Of a DNA stretch of 64,000 nucleotides, positions 52,416-60,450 are shown piece after piece. The stretch comes from Wukongibacter sp050859025 (GTDB lineage: Bacteria; Bacillota; Clostridia; Peptostreptococcales; Caminicellaceae). The translations under genes were made by a program, and so were the position numbers. Numbering within the stretch: the stretch's first letter is position 1; each line of letters opens with the position of its first letter. The notes beneath the pieces are model-generated. The model was not told where the DNA came from. It worked only from the letters and a program-made list of their open reading frames with translations, and did not search any database. The stretch is taken from NCBI RefSeq assembly GCF_050859025.1, contig NZ_CP138200.1:3906001-3970000 (forward strand), written 5' to 3'.

Positions 52416-52520
52416 TATAGAAATCGCAATAAATCTTTTACATTTTGATTCCTTGAAAAGCCTTGAAATGTTGGCTATTCAAGAAATCAAAATGTAGATT
52501 TATAAGCACGTTCTATATAG
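52416..52520 (+). repeat. Dispersed hairpin repeat family A, copy 2
   Basis: 105 bp, same length and ends as 24156-24260 (about 87 percent identical by hand count). Here the arms are better matched: TACATTTTGATT pairs perfectly with AATCAAAATGTA and AGCC with GGCT around the loop. TA at both ends. Confidence 0.85.
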
Positions 52521-52543
52521 CTAAAATAGTTTATAATAACTAA

Positions 52544-52580
52544 GCTGCAAATTGCATAAATTATATTATGCAATTTGCTC
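52544..52580 (-). terminator. Hairpin after the winged-helix regulator gene
   Basis: A perfect 12-bp stem GCAAATTGCATA/TATGCAATTTGC with an 8-nt loop just past the regulator stop. Its T-run is poor, so termination would be partial or Rho-independent with a weak tail. Confidence 0.55.
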
Positions 52581-52585
52581 TATCA

Positions 52586-53158
52586 TTACTTTTTGTCTCT
52601 TACTCTAGGTATCATAAGAGAAGATATAGAGTATCTCTTAGTATTCGACCTATTTTTATCCTTTTTATCCTGTAAAAATTCTACATATACAGATTCGAGT
52701 TTGTTTTGAAGCTCTGCTATCTCTTCAAGGGTCAAGTAGTAATCATAGTAATAAAGGAATTTTTTAGGATTTTCCTTTTCATTGGTATACTCTACGGCCC
52801 TATAAAAATCTTTTGAAATACTTTCAAATATAGATATTGATGCCTGTTCCAATGATTCTAATACATTATTTTCACCCGTATTTAATATATTCCTATCTAT
52901 CACAAAGTTTCTGGCCGAGGGCATATAGTATTTTTCTACTATTCCAAGCTTAACTTTTTCTTCAATAAGCTCCAGAATTCCGACCTTCAATAAGGTCTTA
53001 ATGTGATAATTTACCTTTGCATGAGGTTCTCCCATTTTATCAGCAATTTGTTTGGCTGTAGCTGATGCCTCCTCAAAGGATTCTATTATCTCTAACCTAT
53101 AAGGATGAGCAATAGCCTTTATTTGTTCTAATTCTCTTAGTACTAAAATATCCTTCAT
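52586..53158 (-). CDS. ArsR-like winged-helix transcriptional regulator
   Basis: A 190-aa cytosolic protein. The N-terminal winged helix (LRELEQIKAIAHPYRLEIIESF, ATAKQIADKMGEPHAKVNYHIKTLLKVGILELIEE) is of the ArsR/HTH_20 type. No metal-binding cysteines are seen. The C-terminal helical region (EYTNEKENPKKFLYYYDYYLTLEEIAELQNKLESVYVEFL) probably dimerises or senses a ligand. It lies 550 bp upstream of oppA in the same direction and is a candidate regulator of the opp operon. ATG follows AAGGAG. Confidence 0.82.
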   Translation of the reverse strand: MKDILVLRELEQIKAIAHPYRLEIIESFEEASATAKQIADKMGEPHAKVNYHIKTLLKVGILELIEEKVKLGIVEKYYMPSARNFVIDRNILNTGENNVLESLEQASISIFESISKDFYRAVEYTNEKENPKKFLYYYDYYLTLEEIAELQNKLESVYVEFLQDKKDKNRSNTKRYSISSLMIPRVRDKK

Positions 53159-53282
53159 AGAAAAAACTCCTTTTTTTAACGACTAAACTTATTGTAAATA
53201 GTATGTATAAGTGTCTAACAATTACGAATTTTTATATATATTATAATATTTTTACGATAACTAGTCAATATTTGGTTGCAAA

Positions 53283-54950
53283 TTATAATACTTCCAAAAT
53301 AAAATATGTAATATCGTCGTCAAACACCTGACCTACTTTTTTCAATTTTTTTGAAATTGCTTTGTTAAGCTCCTCAATATTATTATTCTTATTTTGTCTC
53401 AAAATATTTATTAGCTCCTCTTCATTTAATAAGGAATTCTTTTGCATTTCCACTAGACCATCGGTATAAAATATTATTTTATCTCCCTTCTCTAACTGTA
53501 TTTTGGCGCTTTCATATACCGGAGTGAAGAAATGGCTAAACTGACAAATTGGAAATCCCTCGCTTTTATCCAAGAATTCATACTCTCCTGTTCTTCTTAT
53601 TAAAATAGGATAGCAATTCATTCCCGCCGAACAATAAGTTAATACTTTATTTTTTATATTATAGCTTGCAAAAAAAGTCACAATATGCATTTCATCTGGA
53701 AAACTAAGTTTATTAAATTGGTCATAAAAATGCTGAAGATTCTTATGAGGCTTTAACCCTCTATATCTTTTTATTAATTTTTCGTTTGATTTTATATTAT
53801 TTATACTGAACATAGTCAATAGTGCTGCTGGAACACCATGCCCAGTAACATCTAGTATATACATTCCGATATTATCCTTATCGACCTTAAAAATGTCATA
53901 AAAATCACCACTGAGCTTTTCACAAGGAATATATTCTGATCTAAAGACTATATTCTCAAAGTTCATTCTATTAGGAGGAAGTAATGATTGTTGAATAACT
54001 TTAGCATAGTCTAGCTCTAAATTAAGCTTTTCATTGGCATCTCTAAAATCCTTTGTTCTCATATCTACTATTTTTTCTAGATTATTAGCATAAAGCTCTA
54101 TTTTACTTTGAGCATCCTTAAGCTTTGTATATGGTAACTCAATATTATATCCAAATATTGAATAATATATAAAATAAAAACCCACTGTCTTATAAATATG
54201 CCCTAAGAGATTAAATGTATCAAACATATTTCTATAGAGTGTAAATAGTACTTCACTAAATGTCATACATATAAGACCTGAGCATATGATCATAAGATAT
54301 TTATTCGATGTTGCTCTATATTCTTTCATAAAATATGATATAGCCGCTATTTGCAAAGCCATAACTATATACTCAAAATTTACTTTTAACAGTGTCAATC
54401 CTATTTCATCAATAAATAGTGCAGATATGCTTTCTGCTTTATTGATTACAATATAAAATAAAATAAAGGTTAAAAAAGTACTTAAAAATAAAATATATCT
54501 TTCGTTTAATCTAACTTTTTTCATTCTTGGAGTAATAGCTGCTATAAATATACCTATAGCCATAATTAATCTAGCTACAATCCAATATATGACCGACATC
54601 TCCTTTGAGCCTGAACCAAATGTATTTGGCATTCCTTCAAAGGACAGGGCATGGAGAAAATCAAGGCCTCCTACTATAAAAAATGTTATTGCTAATACTA
54701 ATAACCTCATCCTTTTTTGGTGCTTGTATGAATGATAACTATTATTAAAAATAATATATGCAAATATTACACTTAAAAATTCCAACAAAGTATGCCATAC
54801 TAAAAAATTGCCGACATTAAAGGTTGTATAAATCTCATGCTCAAAAACAACCGCGGCAAAAAATACTAGAGAAGTTATGAGAATAGTTATTACAATATAT
54901 AAATACTCATTATTAAATTCAAAGGTTCTATTTCTTTTTTCCAAAATCAT
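53283..54950 (-). CDS. MASE3-type membrane sensor with SpoIIE/RsbU-like PP2C phosphatase domain
   Basis: A 555-aa membrane protein. About eight hydrophobic segments fill residues 15-270 and include LVLAITFFIVGGLDFLHALSFEGMPNTFG, a MASE3 feature. A coiled-coil linker (AQSKIELYANNLEKIVDMRTKDFRDANEKL) is followed by a PP2C-like phosphatase: LDYAKVIQQSLLPP, CEKLSGDFYDIFKV, GMYILDVTGHGVPAALLTM, KGDKIIFYTDGLVEMQ and DDDITYFILEV hold the metal-binding aspartates. It presumably dephosphorylates an anti-sigma antagonist in response to a membrane signal. No sigma or anti-sigma partner is next to it. ATG follows GGAGTGG. Confidence 0.88.
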   Translation of the reverse strand: MILEKRNRTFEFNNEYLYIVITILITSLVFFAAVVFEHEIYTTFNVGNFLVWHTLLEFLSVIFAYIIFNNSYHSYKHQKRMRLLVLAITFFIVGGLDFLHALSFEGMPNTFGSGSKEMSVIYWIVARLIMAIGIFIAAITPRMKKVRLNERYILFLSTFLTFILFYIVINKAESISALFIDEIGLTLLKVNFEYIVMALQIAAISYFMKEYRATSNKYLMIICSGLICMTFSEVLFTLYRNMFDTFNLLGHIYKTVGFYFIYYSIFGYNIELPYTKLKDAQSKIELYANNLEKIVDMRTKDFRDANEKLNLELDYAKVIQQSLLPPNRMNFENIVFRSEYIPCEKLSGDFYDIFKVDKDNIGMYILDVTGHGVPAALLTMFSINNIKSNEKLIKRYRGLKPHKNLQHFYDQFNKLSFPDEMHIVTFFASYNIKNKVLTYCSAGMNCYPILIRRTGEYEFLDKSEGFPICQFSHFFTPVYESAKIQLEKGDKIIFYTDGLVEMQKNSLLNEEELINILRQNKNNNIEELNKAISKKLKKVGQVFDDDITYFILEVL

Positions 54951-55054
54951 AGCACCACTCCAGACGCAAAAATTTTTTCGAATATATAGAACACACTTAT
55001 AAGCAAGACTTTAAGTAAGTTCAATAAATTAAAGGATAAGAAGTTCATCTCGAT

Positions 55055-55084
55055 TTATAAAAAACTAAGGTCATAATGACCTTT
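55055..55084 (-). terminator. Terminator-like hairpin in the leader of the phosphatase gene
   Basis: Minus-strand AAGGTCAT T ATGACCTT stem followed by AGTTTTTTA. It lies about 110 bp before the phosphatase start and after the terminator of the preceding gene. It may be an attenuator or a second terminator for read-through. Confidence 0.45.
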
Positions 55085-55167
55085 GCATCCAATGTTGATT
55101 TTACTTTAAAATATTATATATTATATTCTACAAAACTCTATAATAATCCTGCTTTTTTATAATTCAT

Positions 55168-55213
55168 GAAAAAAGAACTGCCCTCATAGAAAAGCTTTGA
55201 GTTCAGTTCCTCT
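55168..55213 (-). terminator. Terminator after the nitroreductase gene
   Basis: Minus-strand GGAACTGAACTCAAAGC...ATGAGGGCAGTTC stem followed by TTTTTTC. Lies about 150 bp beyond the nitroreductase stop; a family C repeat fills the space between. Confidence 0.65.
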
Positions 55214-55269
55214 TTGTTTTAAGCCCCAAAAATTTTTGCGTTACTCTGAGTTACTTCCTTAACTTGTTA

Positions 55270-55376
55270 GAAAAAAGTCTTTTATAAATATCCCAAAGCT
55301 GACTTTCTTGAAATACATAATGGAAATCCTATTTATCCTCAGTTCTGAGAGACTTATAATTTCCTATATATTATAT
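55270..55376 (+). repeat. Dispersed repeat family C, copy 4
   Basis: AAAAAAGTCTTTTATAAATATC...TTGAAATACATAATGGAAAT...TTTCCTATATATTATATATAAA, about 107 bp. Its right end overlaps the nitroreductase stop region by about 13 bp, as copy 1 abuts nth; insertion may have set that 3' end. Confidence 0.65.
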
Positions 55377-56224
55377 ATAAAAGAACTTATATATAAATAA
55401 TCATCGGGTATATTATATTTATTTAGTATATCTTTATGACTGTCTACCTTCCAATCTCCGTTCATTCCAAACTCATCAGCCAAAAGCTTTAAATAAAGCA
55501 TTATTATTCCACAATCAATTCTATAATAATTTAATTTTTTTCTTCTTCCTACAACGTTCTCTTTTTTACACAATATCACAAGCTCTTCTCCGTCTACTAG
55601 AAATCTCCACGGTTGCTTATTTCCCCATGAAGGTGACAATCTAGCATAATCTAAGATTTTTAGATAGTCAGACTCTAACTTTGTTTTAGCTTTTCTATAA
55701 TTGCTCCATTTATCAAAGCTTACAAGTTCATTTAAAGCCATTCTATTTTTTTCTTTATTGGTCTCAGTCTTTATAAACTTATCTATTAATGCTGTTTTTT
55801 CATATCCTAATGGTGTAAATACTAAAGCTTTATACTCCTCTTTAATATCTAGTAATCTATTTAGTTTATCGGTATCGAATAAAAGCTCCATCCAACATGT
55901 ATTAACTCCAAGTTCATGGGCCCTTATCATAAGCCCTTCCATCCTATAACCTATGTTTTCTAGAAATCCATTCTGATTCTCACTAAGGGCTACAATATAA
56001 TGTGGAGCATCGAAAACCTTTCCAAAGTATCCTGCATGGTCTCTCATTTTTTTTGAAAATTGATATCCATCAGATATTAATTTAAATTTAACATCTATAT
56101 CGCTATATAGAGCATATGAATTTGATCCATGCATAATAATTTTATTAAGAATTTCCATGTTCACTTCATTTTGCAGATAATTTCTTACAGATTTTCTGTT
56201 ATTTAATATGGAAATAACATTCAT
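55364..56224 (-). CDS. Nitroreductase-family protein (TM1586-type)
   Basis: A 286-aa predicted FMN flavoprotein built of two nitroreductase-like halves. SILNNRKSVRNYLQNEVNMEIL opens the first half; KILDYARLSPSWGNKQPWRFLVDGE and YYRIDCGIIMLYLKLLADEF mark the second. This matches the putative TM nitroreductase family, whose substrates are unknown. Start ATG 56224 has AAGGGATG upstream. It lies 19 bp after the glutaminase gene and so is probably in an operon with it. Confidence 0.85.
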   Translation of the reverse strand: MNVISILNNRKSVRNYLQNEVNMEILNKIIMHGSNSYALYSDIDVKFKLISDGYQFSKKMRDHAGYFGKVFDAPHYIVALSENQNGFLENIGYRMEGLMIRAHELGVNTCWMELLFDTDKLNRLLDIKEEYKALVFTPLGYEKTALIDKFIKTETNKEKNRMALNELVSFDKWSNYRKAKTKLESDYLKILDYARLSPSWGNKQPWRFLVDGEELVILCKKENVVGRRKKLNYYRIDCGIIMLYLKLLADEFGMNGDWKVDSHKDILNKYNIPDDYLYISSFIYNI

Positions 56225-56242
56225 CTTGTATCATCCCTTATT

Positions 56243-57160
56243 TTAAAATATACTCAACTTCAATTCTTTTGATAAGTCTTCTAGAATCTTAATACCTGCA
56301 ATACTATTTCCTTTAAGATCTAAAGCTGGTCCAATAACTCCTATACCCATTTTATTCGGGACTGCACACATTATTCCTCCACTCACTCCACTTTTTGAAG
56401 GAATACCAACATTAATTGCATACTCTCCAGATGCGTCATACATCCCACAAGTTACCATAAATGTCTTTACTATTTGAGTTAAATACTTAGGAACAATATT
56501 TTTGCCACTTCCTCTATCAAAGCCTTGATTTGCTAGAAACATTCCCATATTAGCAACATCTTCACAAGTGACCTCAATAGAACATTGTCTGAAGTATAGG
56601 TCAAGTATTTCCTCAACATCACCTTCTAATATGCCAACATCCCTTAAAAAATAGGCTATTGATCGATTTCTATCTCCTGTTTTCTTTTCGCTTAAATAAA
56701 CGTCCATATTAATATCAAGTTTTGGGTTTTGTGATATCTTTCTAAATAGATCTAATATCCTAAAAAACTTTTCTTCTTTACTCTTCCCTCTAATTAGAGA
56801 TGTTACTGCAATTGCACCTGCATTAATCATTGGATTTAGGGGCTTTGATGGATTCAATGTCTCTAATTTCACCATTGAATTAAACGGATCACCAGTAGGC
56901 TCTTTACCTACTTTTTTAAAAACAGTATCTTCACCATTATCTAACAATGCTAATAGTAAAACAATTGGTTTTGACATACTCTGTACCGTAAACTTAACTT
57001 GATAGTCACCAGCTCTATAGACTTTCCCACCAGTGTCAACCAGTACAACGCCTAAATTTTTTGAATCCATCTTGTTAAGTTCTGGAATATAATTTGCTGC
57101 CTTACCATGATTTACCCAATCTCTATTTTTTTCTATTAACTTTTTTAGTAAAAGCTGCAT
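56243..57160 (-). CDS. glsA: Glutaminase
   Basis: Hydrolyses glutamine to glutamate and ammonia. The 305-aa serine-type glutaminase has the catalytic SxxK as S61-M-S-K64 in FTVQSMSKPI, and LNPMINAGAIAVTSLI, CGMYDASGEYAINVGIPSKSGVSGGIM and PALDLKGNSIAGIKIL are conserved. ATG 57160 lies 9 nt after AGGAG. Fits an amino-acid-fermenting lifestyle and supplies glutamate that could feed the C5 tetrapyrrole path. Confidence 0.96.
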   Translation of the reverse strand: MQLLLKKLIEKNRDWVNHGKAANYIPELNKMDSKNLGVVLVDTGGKVYRAGDYQVKFTVQSMSKPIVLLLALLDNGEDTVFKKVGKEPTGDPFNSMVKLETLNPSKPLNPMINAGAIAVTSLIRGKSKEEKFFRILDLFRKISQNPKLDINMDVYLSEKKTGDRNRSIAYFLRDVGILEGDVEEILDLYFRQCSIEVTCEDVANMGMFLANQGFDRGSGKNIVPKYLTQIVKTFMVTCGMYDASGEYAINVGIPSKSGVSGGIMCAVPNKMGIGVIGPALDLKGNSIAGIKILEDLSKELKLSIF

Positions 57161-57253
57161 ATCTTTCAACTCCTGTTCAGCCTAGATTAGCTTTGCAACT
57201 TTTACTTTAAATCATTGTAATATTACAGTCAATTTAAGTTTTCTTAACAATCC

Positions 57254-58918
57254 CTATTCCACAAAACAGCTTCCTCCGATAAACTCCTTTAGGATAGATG
57301 TTTGAAGTATATTTTTCTCGTCATCAATTGATTTAAAATAGCTTAAGAATTTCAATAACCTCTTTGCCTCAGCATATTCCGGCTCTTTATCACTGATTTC
57401 TTTAAGCAATGGATTAGCATATTTCTTTAAGGCAGCTAATTCATAGACTAGTGCCGAGTTAAACATAACATCTGCTTCCTCTTGAAATGGGAATATATTT
57501 CTCTCTTCTCCTCTTCTAACAGATTTCCATAATCTAAGTGTTGTTAGTGCAGAATGTCCTCTATACTTACTGTCCCTTACTATTCTTCTGATAAGTCTTG
57601 TGTCAGTAGTAGGTATTCTATTATGGTTATCAATATTTAGCTGAGTCAAAGCACTTATATATATTTTAAACTTCTTGTCATGGGGAACATCGCAGGTTAG
57701 CTTTTCATTTAATCCGTGGATACCTTCAATAATAATCGGCTGATCTTTATGTATCTGAAGCTTATTTCCTCTATATTCTCTTGTGCCTGTAATAAAGTTA
57801 AAAGTAGGAATATCAATTTCCTCTCCTTGAACTAGCTTTGTGAGGTGCTCATTAAACAAATCCACATCAACAGCTTCTATGGCTTCAAAATCATATTTTC
57901 CTTCTTCATCCCTTGGTGTTAGCTCTCTATTCACAAAGTAGTCATCTATTGACAGTGTAATGGGATTAAGTCCATTAACTTTAAGTTGTATTAAAAGTCT
58001 TTGAGCAAATGTAGTCTTACCAGAGGAAGACGGTCCAGCAATTAGCACAACTCTTTTATTATTTTTTGCAATCATATCAGCTATCTGAGCTATTTTCTTT
58101 TCATGTAAGGCCTCTGCTACCCTTATAAGCTCAGGGTACTCATCCTTTTCTATTATTTCATTAAGATTTGCTACATACCCAACATTAAGTATATTTCCCC
58201 ATATCTCTGCTTCCCTAAAAATAGAAGCTATTTTAGGTTGTTCCTTAAACATTGGTATTTCATTTGGACTCTCCTTGGTAGGAAACTGAATAATTATACC
58301 AGGCAAATAGAATTTCAATTTAAAGTTTTTTAGATATCCTGTACTAGGCACCATGTAACCATAAAAATAATTTTTCAACCATCCACAACTGTAAATATTA
58401 ATAGTTTCCTTTTCTCTATACTTAAGTAATTTTTTCTTAGCATCCATATTAAATTCTTCAAAAATCTTTTTAGCCTCTTCTTTTTGTATACTTTTCTTTT
58501 CAAAAACTATATCTTCTTCAATTATCTTCCTCATTCTAGCTTCAATTGCTTCTACAATATCTTCGTTTATTGGATTTTTATGATTAATTTCACAATAAAG
58601 TCCTTTGCTTAATGAGTGTTCAACACTTACTCTACATTCTGGGAGCAGCTCCATTGCTGCTCTAATAAATACAAATGATAGGCTTCTTTGATATATTCTT
58701 TGTCCAATAGAGCTTGTTAAATCAACAAACTCTATTTCCACATCCTCATTTAAGGCAAATCCAAGTTCTTTTAAATTGTTATTAACCTTTGCCGCTACAA
58801 TTAAAGTACTATATTCATTTTGCACCTTGTTTTTAATTTCTTCTAAGGTAATCCCCTTATTAAGCTCTAATGTAGTTCCATCCTTTAAACAAGCTTTTAT
58901 CTTGCATTGACTTGACAT
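57254..58918 (-). CDS. Nucleoside (uridine) kinase with N-terminal TGS and ThrRS-like domains
   Basis: A 554-aa protein. Residues 1-65 resemble a TGS domain (ACLKDGTTLELNKGITLEEIKNKV). The next part (RRAAMELLPECRVSVEHSLSKGLYCEINHKNPINEDIVEAIEARMRKII as short motifs) resembles the second additional domain of threonyl-tRNA synthetase. A kinase of the uridine kinase/phosphoribulokinase family begins near residue 285: VVLIAGPSSSGKTTFAQRL (P-loop), LSIDDYFVNRELTPRDEEG and IIIEGIHGLNEKLT. Common in Clostridia and Thermotoga; substrate probably uridine or another nucleoside. ATG follows GGGGGA. Confidence 0.88.
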   Translation of the reverse strand: MSSQCKIKACLKDGTTLELNKGITLEEIKNKVQNEYSTLIVAAKVNNNLKELGFALNEDVEIEFVDLTSSIGQRIYQRSLSFVFIRAAMELLPECRVSVEHSLSKGLYCEINHKNPINEDIVEAIEARMRKIIEEDIVFEKKSIQKEEAKKIFEEFNMDAKKKLLKYREKETINIYSCGWLKNYFYGYMVPSTGYLKNFKLKFYLPGIIIQFPTKESPNEIPMFKEQPKIASIFREAEIWGNILNVGYVANLNEIIEKDEYPELIRVAEALHEKKIAQIADMIAKNNKRVVLIAGPSSSGKTTFAQRLLIQLKVNGLNPITLSIDDYFVNRELTPRDEEGKYDFEAIEAVDVDLFNEHLTKLVQGEEIDIPTFNFITGTREYRGNKLQIHKDQPIIIEGIHGLNEKLTCDVPHDKKFKIYISALTQLNIDNHNRIPTTDTRLIRRIVRDSKYRGHSALTTLRLWKSVRRGEERNIFPFQEEADVMFNSALVYELAALKKYANPLLKEISDKEPEYAEAKRLLKFLSYFKSIDDEKNILQTSILKEFIGGSCFVE

Positions 58919-59055
58919 CTATTATTTCCCCCTATGTTTTTCTAGTCTAAAGCTTAACCCAATATTATTTATGGAATTTTTAGGACTTCTTGTAATCATA
59001 TAAACAATATAGGTTAAGTCTATTATATTAATTATATACCACTTTTTATTCGATA

Positions 59056-59174
59056 AAAAAGTCTTTTAAGAGATTTTCTAAATTGACTTTATATATTTTC
59101 AAGTAAAGCTATTAATTACATACCTCAAAATCTTCCGAAAGTATAGCTTATAACTTCCACTTCCTATGTGCTAT
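59056..59174 (+). repeat. Dispersed repeat family C, copy 5
   Basis: AAAAAAGTCTTTTAAGAGATTTTCTAAATTGACTTTATA at the left and CTTATAACTTCCACTTCCTATGTGCTATAAA at the right, about 119 bp. Longer middle than the others. Confidence 0.6.
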
Positions 59175-59229
59175 AAATAAAAATGTAGGGGCACTTAATT
59201 TTAATCAGATTTCTCTTTGATCAATAACC

Positions 59230-59266
59230 TAAAAAAACTAAAAGTCCCTGATTAACAGGAACTTTT
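59230..59266 (-). terminator. Terminator after the CBS-domain gene
   Basis: Minus-strand AAAAGTTCCTG/CAGGGACTTTT stem with a 5-nt loop followed by AGTTTTTTTAGG, 5 bp past the stop. A family D string follows it. Confidence 0.85.
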
Positions 59267-59270
59267 ATTA

Positions 59271-59705
59271 TTATCTCATCTGTGAACCATCAGGTTTTGA
59301 AATATCACTCAAGGCATCTCCAGCCTCATTCACATAGATGTTTTGAGTGGCAAAATCACCAATAGCCACTATACCAACTAGTTTCCCGTTTTCAACAACT
59401 GGAAGTCTTCTTATTTGTTGCTTAGCCATAATATCGGCTGCCTCATGTACATCTGTATCTGGAGAAACTGAGACTATTTGAGTAGACATAACTGTCTGTG
59501 CCTTGGTGTCCTTTACATTGCTTCCTTCTGCTACAGATCTTAAAACTATGTCTCTATCAGTAACTATTCCAACTACATTTTTACTATTATCACATACAGG
59601 TATTGAACCAACATCCAAATTCTTCATGCTTTGAGCTACTTCGGCAATTGATGAATCAGTACTGGCAATAGTGACATTTCTCGTCATCAAGTCTTTTACT
59701 TTCAC
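59271..59705 (-). CDS. CBS-domain pair protein
   Basis: A 144-aa cytosolic protein made only of two CBS domains: KVKDLMTRNVTIASTDSSIAEVAQSMKNLDVGSIPV and AQTVMSTQIVSVSPDTDVHEAADIMAKQQIRRLPVVE, each with the usual G.VGIV(T) end. Such proteins bind adenine nucleotides or similar ligands and regulate partners that are not evident here. GTG at 59705 lies 6 nt after GGAGGA; an earlier in-frame codon overlaps that site. Confidence 0.92.
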   Translation of the reverse strand: MKVKDLMTRNVTIASTDSSIAEVAQSMKNLDVGSIPVCDNSKNVVGIVTDRDIVLRSVAEGSNVKDTKAQTVMSTQIVSVSPDTDVHEAADIMAKQQIRRLPVVENGKLVGIVAIGDFATQNIYVNEAGDALSDISKPDGSQMR

Positions 59706-59805
59706 TTTTATTCCTCCTACTAACAATTAATTTGTACTGTAACACGCAGCTTTAAAGCTACTTCTATTTATCAATTATAGGATTTACATTTATACAAAAA
59801 AATAA

Positions 59806-59838
59806 ACAAAAAAAACAGAGATTTTCTCTGTTTTTTTA
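59806..59838 (-). terminator. Terminator after lepB
   Basis: AAAAACAGAG/CTCTGTTTTT stem with a 5-nt loop and long T-run on the minus strand, about 40 bp past the signal peptidase stop. Confidence 0.85.
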
Positions 59839-59877
59839 TTTTCATAACATAAGACAATAATTATAATCTTTATTCAA

Positions 59878-60399
59878 TTAATCAACGTTGCCTATCTCAT
59901 TAAAAGGAAATAATCTTACTAATACCTTGCCTATTATAGTTTCAATATCAACATTACCAACTCTTGGATCTCTACTATCTAAGCTGTTTTGTCTATTATC
60001 TCCCATTACAAAAACTTTTCCTTCCGGAACGTTAATATCTATATCCCCCGATGTAAAATTCCCATTGATATAGTCTTCTTCTTGCTTTTCACCATTAATA
60101 TATATTACACCTTCTTTTATTACTACATTATCACCTTCAACTGCAACAACACGTTTTATAAGGTCCTTTTCCTTACCATCATCAGTTGTTAAATGAGATT
60201 TAAAGACTACTATATCGCCTCTTTCAGGTTTATGCATCATATATGGAATTTTATTGATGATTAAATAATTATTTGGTTCTAATGTGGGATACATAGACTG
60301 TCCCTTGACCAAGGTAGGTCTTATAAAAGTTGTGATAACGAGGGCAATAACAACTGCTACTACAATTGTTTTAATCCACTCAAAAATTTCCCTAGCCAT
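59878..60399 (-). CDS. lepB: Signal peptidase I
   Basis: Membrane-bound serine protease that removes signal peptides. The 173-aa protein has one N-terminal transmembrane helix (about 9-28), the catalytic S35 in VKGQSMYPTL, the catalytic K82 in KDLIKRVVAVEGD, and the conserved VFVMGDNRQNSLDSRDPRVG. ATG follows AAGGAAGATG. It is the short, single-helix type typical of Firmicutes. Confidence 0.95.
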   Translation of the reverse strand: MAREIFEWIKTIVVAVVIALVITTFIRPTLVKGQSMYPTLEPNNYLIINKIPYMMHKPERGDIVVFKSHLTTDDGKEKDLIKRVVAVEGDNVVIKEGVIYINGEKQEEDYINGNFTSGDIDINVPEGKVFVMGDNRQNSLDSRDPRVGNVDIETIIGKVLVRLFPFNEIGNVD

Positions 60400-60450
60400 A
60401 ATAACATCTTCCTTTCAAATCACACAAATATATTTTAACATTAATACATT

